From Ktedonobacteraceae bacterium (GTDB taxonomy: Bacteria > Chloroflexota > Ktedonobacteria > Ktedonobacterales > Ktedonobacteraceae): DNA of 5,435 bases. The position numbers were made by a program, and so were the translations under genes. Shown piece after piece: positions 4,166-5,435 of this stretch. Under the pieces are notes generated by a model that was given only the letters and a program-made list of their open reading frames with translations, did not search any database and had not been told where the DNA came from. Location of the stretch: assembly GCA_014896635.1 (NCBI GenBank), contig JADBKA010000291.1, positions 1 to 5,435 on the forward strand, in the 5' to 3' direction. Position 1 is the first letter of the stretch, and each line of letters starts with the position of its first letter.

Positions 4166-5435
4166 TTATCTCCTCACGACAGTGTCGCGCGGCAGAAGGC
4201 TGCCGGGTTGCGCGTTCGCCTGTGGATCAAAGGGCCAGCCTCCGGTCTGCATGCAGCCATAACAGAACTCACTATGCAGGAGTTTGATCGCCGTCTGTTC
4301 ATCCAACGTCTCTGCGCCTGCGTCTGCCGTGTTGATGGCGCGGCTCAAGCCGGCCAGGCTCAGATAGCCCAGGCTATCCACGCCGATATAGTCAGCAATC
4401 TGCTGGGTGTCACGTCCTGCCGCGATCAGCTCTTTCTCTTTCGGGATATCAATGCCGAAGTAGCAGGGATGGCGCAGCGGCGGCGAGCTGATGCGCAGGT
4501 GGATCTCTTTGACGCGCCGGTTGCGCAGCGCCGAGACGAGCCGCTTCATTGTATTACCGCGTACAATCGAGTCATCCACAATGATCAGGCGCGCGCCCTC
4601 AATTTTTGGCTGCACCAGGTTGAACTTCAGATCTACTTCGAGCTGGCGCAGGCGCTGATCGGGCTTGATGAAGGAGCGATCACTGTAGCGATTCTTAATG
4701 ATAGCCTGGCTGTAAGCAACACCGGATTCGGCAGAGTAGCCGAGAGCTGCCGGAATAGAAGAATCGGGAACCGGTACGACGAGATCCGCATCGACCGGAT
4801 GCTCGCGGGCCAGTTCGCGGCCCAGAGCCTCGCGCACGGTATAGGTATAACGGCCATTAATTCTGCTGGTGGCATCCGAGAAGTAGATATATTCAAAAAC
4901 GCAGAGTGCGTGACGTGGCAACCTGACAAGCTGCTCAGCGTGCATGCCTTCTTCGTCAATGGTGATCAGCTCGCCCGGCTCGACTTTGCGCAGAAACTCC
5001 GCCCCGGTGCGATCCAGTGCGCACGATTCAGAGGCAACGATCCAGGCCTGGCCCAGACGGCCAATACAAAGCGGGCGCATCCCCCAGGGGTCGCGCATGG
5101 CATAGAGTTTGCCGCCATTAAGAATGACGAGACTATAGGCGCCGCGCAGTATAGGAAAGGTAGCGATGATGCGTTCGCGCAGCGTGCGTCCTTCGGCATG
5201 CAGCAACAGATGCGCCATAACCTCGCTATCGGTGGTTGATTCCAGCAGTCCTTCAGGGATGAGCGCCTGGAGGACAGCGGCATTTGCCAGGTTGCCATTG
5301 TGCGCCAGGGCGATAGTTTCAAGCTCGCCATGTCGATCACCGACGACGAATGGCCCGGCATTCTCCACGCAACTGGAACCGGTCGTCGAGTAGCGCACAT
5401 GGCCGATGCCGCAATGTGTTGGGGGAAGGCCGGTT
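4166..5435 (-). CDS. purF: Amidophosphoribosyltransferase, [4Fe-4S] type (5' end outside window)
   Basis: PurF makes 5-phosphoribosylamine from PRPP and glutamine, the committed step of purine synthesis. The visible 422 codons begin TGLPPTHCGIGHVRYSTTGS, inside the N-terminal glutaminase domain. About 60-75 residues, including the catalytic N-terminal cysteine, lie beyond the window edge. Counting from the first visible residue, ALAHNGNL (42-49) is the glutamine-site motif, ASESCALD (134-141) is typical, and the PRPP loop VDDSIVRGNT (286-295) is intact. Cysteines at 178, 324, 391 and 394 lie in CVFEYIYF, HPCYFGID and FCYGC. Their spacings of 146 and 3 match Bacillus subtilis Cys236-Cys382 and Cys437-Cys440, which hold the [4Fe-4S] cluster; E. 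coli PurF lacks it. The usual propeptide cannot be checked. The TAA stop overlaps an ATG of purD. Confidence 0.97.
   Translation of the reverse strand, partial: TGLPPTHCGIGHVRYSTTGSSCVENAGPFVVGDRHGELETIALAHNGNLANAAVLQALIPEGLLESTTDSEVMAHLLLHAEGRTLRERIIATFPILRGAYSLVILNGGKLYAMRDPWGMRPLCIGRLGQAWIVASESCALDRTGAEFLRKVEPGELITIDEEGMHAEQLVRLPRHALCVFEYIYFSDATSRINGRYTYTVREALGRELAREHPVDADLVVPVPDSSIPAALGYSAESGVAYSQAIIKNRYSDRSFIKPDQRLRQLEVDLKFNLVQPKIEGARLIIVDDSIVRGNTMKRLVSALRNRRVKEIHLRISSPPLRHPCYFGIDIPKEKELIAAGRDTQQIADYIGVDSLGYLSLAGLSRAINTADAGAETLDEQTAIKLLHSEFCYGCMQTGGWPFDPQANAQPGSLLPRDTVVRR

Noticed and set aside
4208..5239. Plus-strand open frame of 343 codons opposite purF
   Set aside because: It is fully antisense to purF, which has all its motifs; no ribosome binding site or family resemblance supports the frame.
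1..5435. tRNA, rRNA, CRISPR array or transposase gene
   Set aside because: No cloverleaf, rRNA-like segment, regularly spaced repeat array or transposase motif was seen on either strand.

Overview
The window holds part of a de novo purine biosynthesis cluster and the start of an unrelated membrane-associated gene pair. Every gene I accept is on the minus strand, so transcription runs from high to low coordinates. The likely source is a bacterium of the Chloroflexota, possibly Ktedonobacteria-like. This is inferred from the PurN and PurE variants, the Fe-S type PurF, the AAA+ protein with a short double membrane anchor, and the structured repeats between genes. No taxonomic marker gene is present, so the assignment is tentative.

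Layout in transcription order: purF (5' end outside the window, to 4166); purD (4160-2892), coupled to purF by a TAATG junction; a structured intergenic region (about 2891-2600); purE (2599-2117); purN (2084-1383, or from 2120 with an ATGA overlap with purE); a 271-nt intergenic region carrying a second copy of a leader-like repeat; an unrecognised single-pass membrane protein (1111-446); and the N-terminal part of an AAA+ ATPase with two transmembrane helices (398-1), cut by the window edge.

PurF makes phosphoribosylamine from PRPP and glutamine, PurD turns it into GAR, PurN formylates GAR to FGAR, and PurE carboxylates AIR to CAIR. They supply steps 1, 2, 3 and the AIR carboxylation step of IMP synthesis. 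The remaining steps (purL/Q/S, purM, purC, purB, purH) must be encoded elsewhere. PurE carries the class II (animal/Treponema-type) signature, which predicts direct use of CO2 without PurK.

The most unusual non-coding material is between purD and purE. It contains a long imperfect inverted repeat, a competing inverted repeat, a strong GC hairpin, two one-turn-spaced GACGTC palindromes, a 13-bp direct repeat, and a pyrimidine/purine hairpin that would cover the purE ribosome binding site. Part of this leader recurs downstream of purN. It may be a dispersed repeat, a regulatory leader, or a repeat that now acts as one; sequence alone does not decide.
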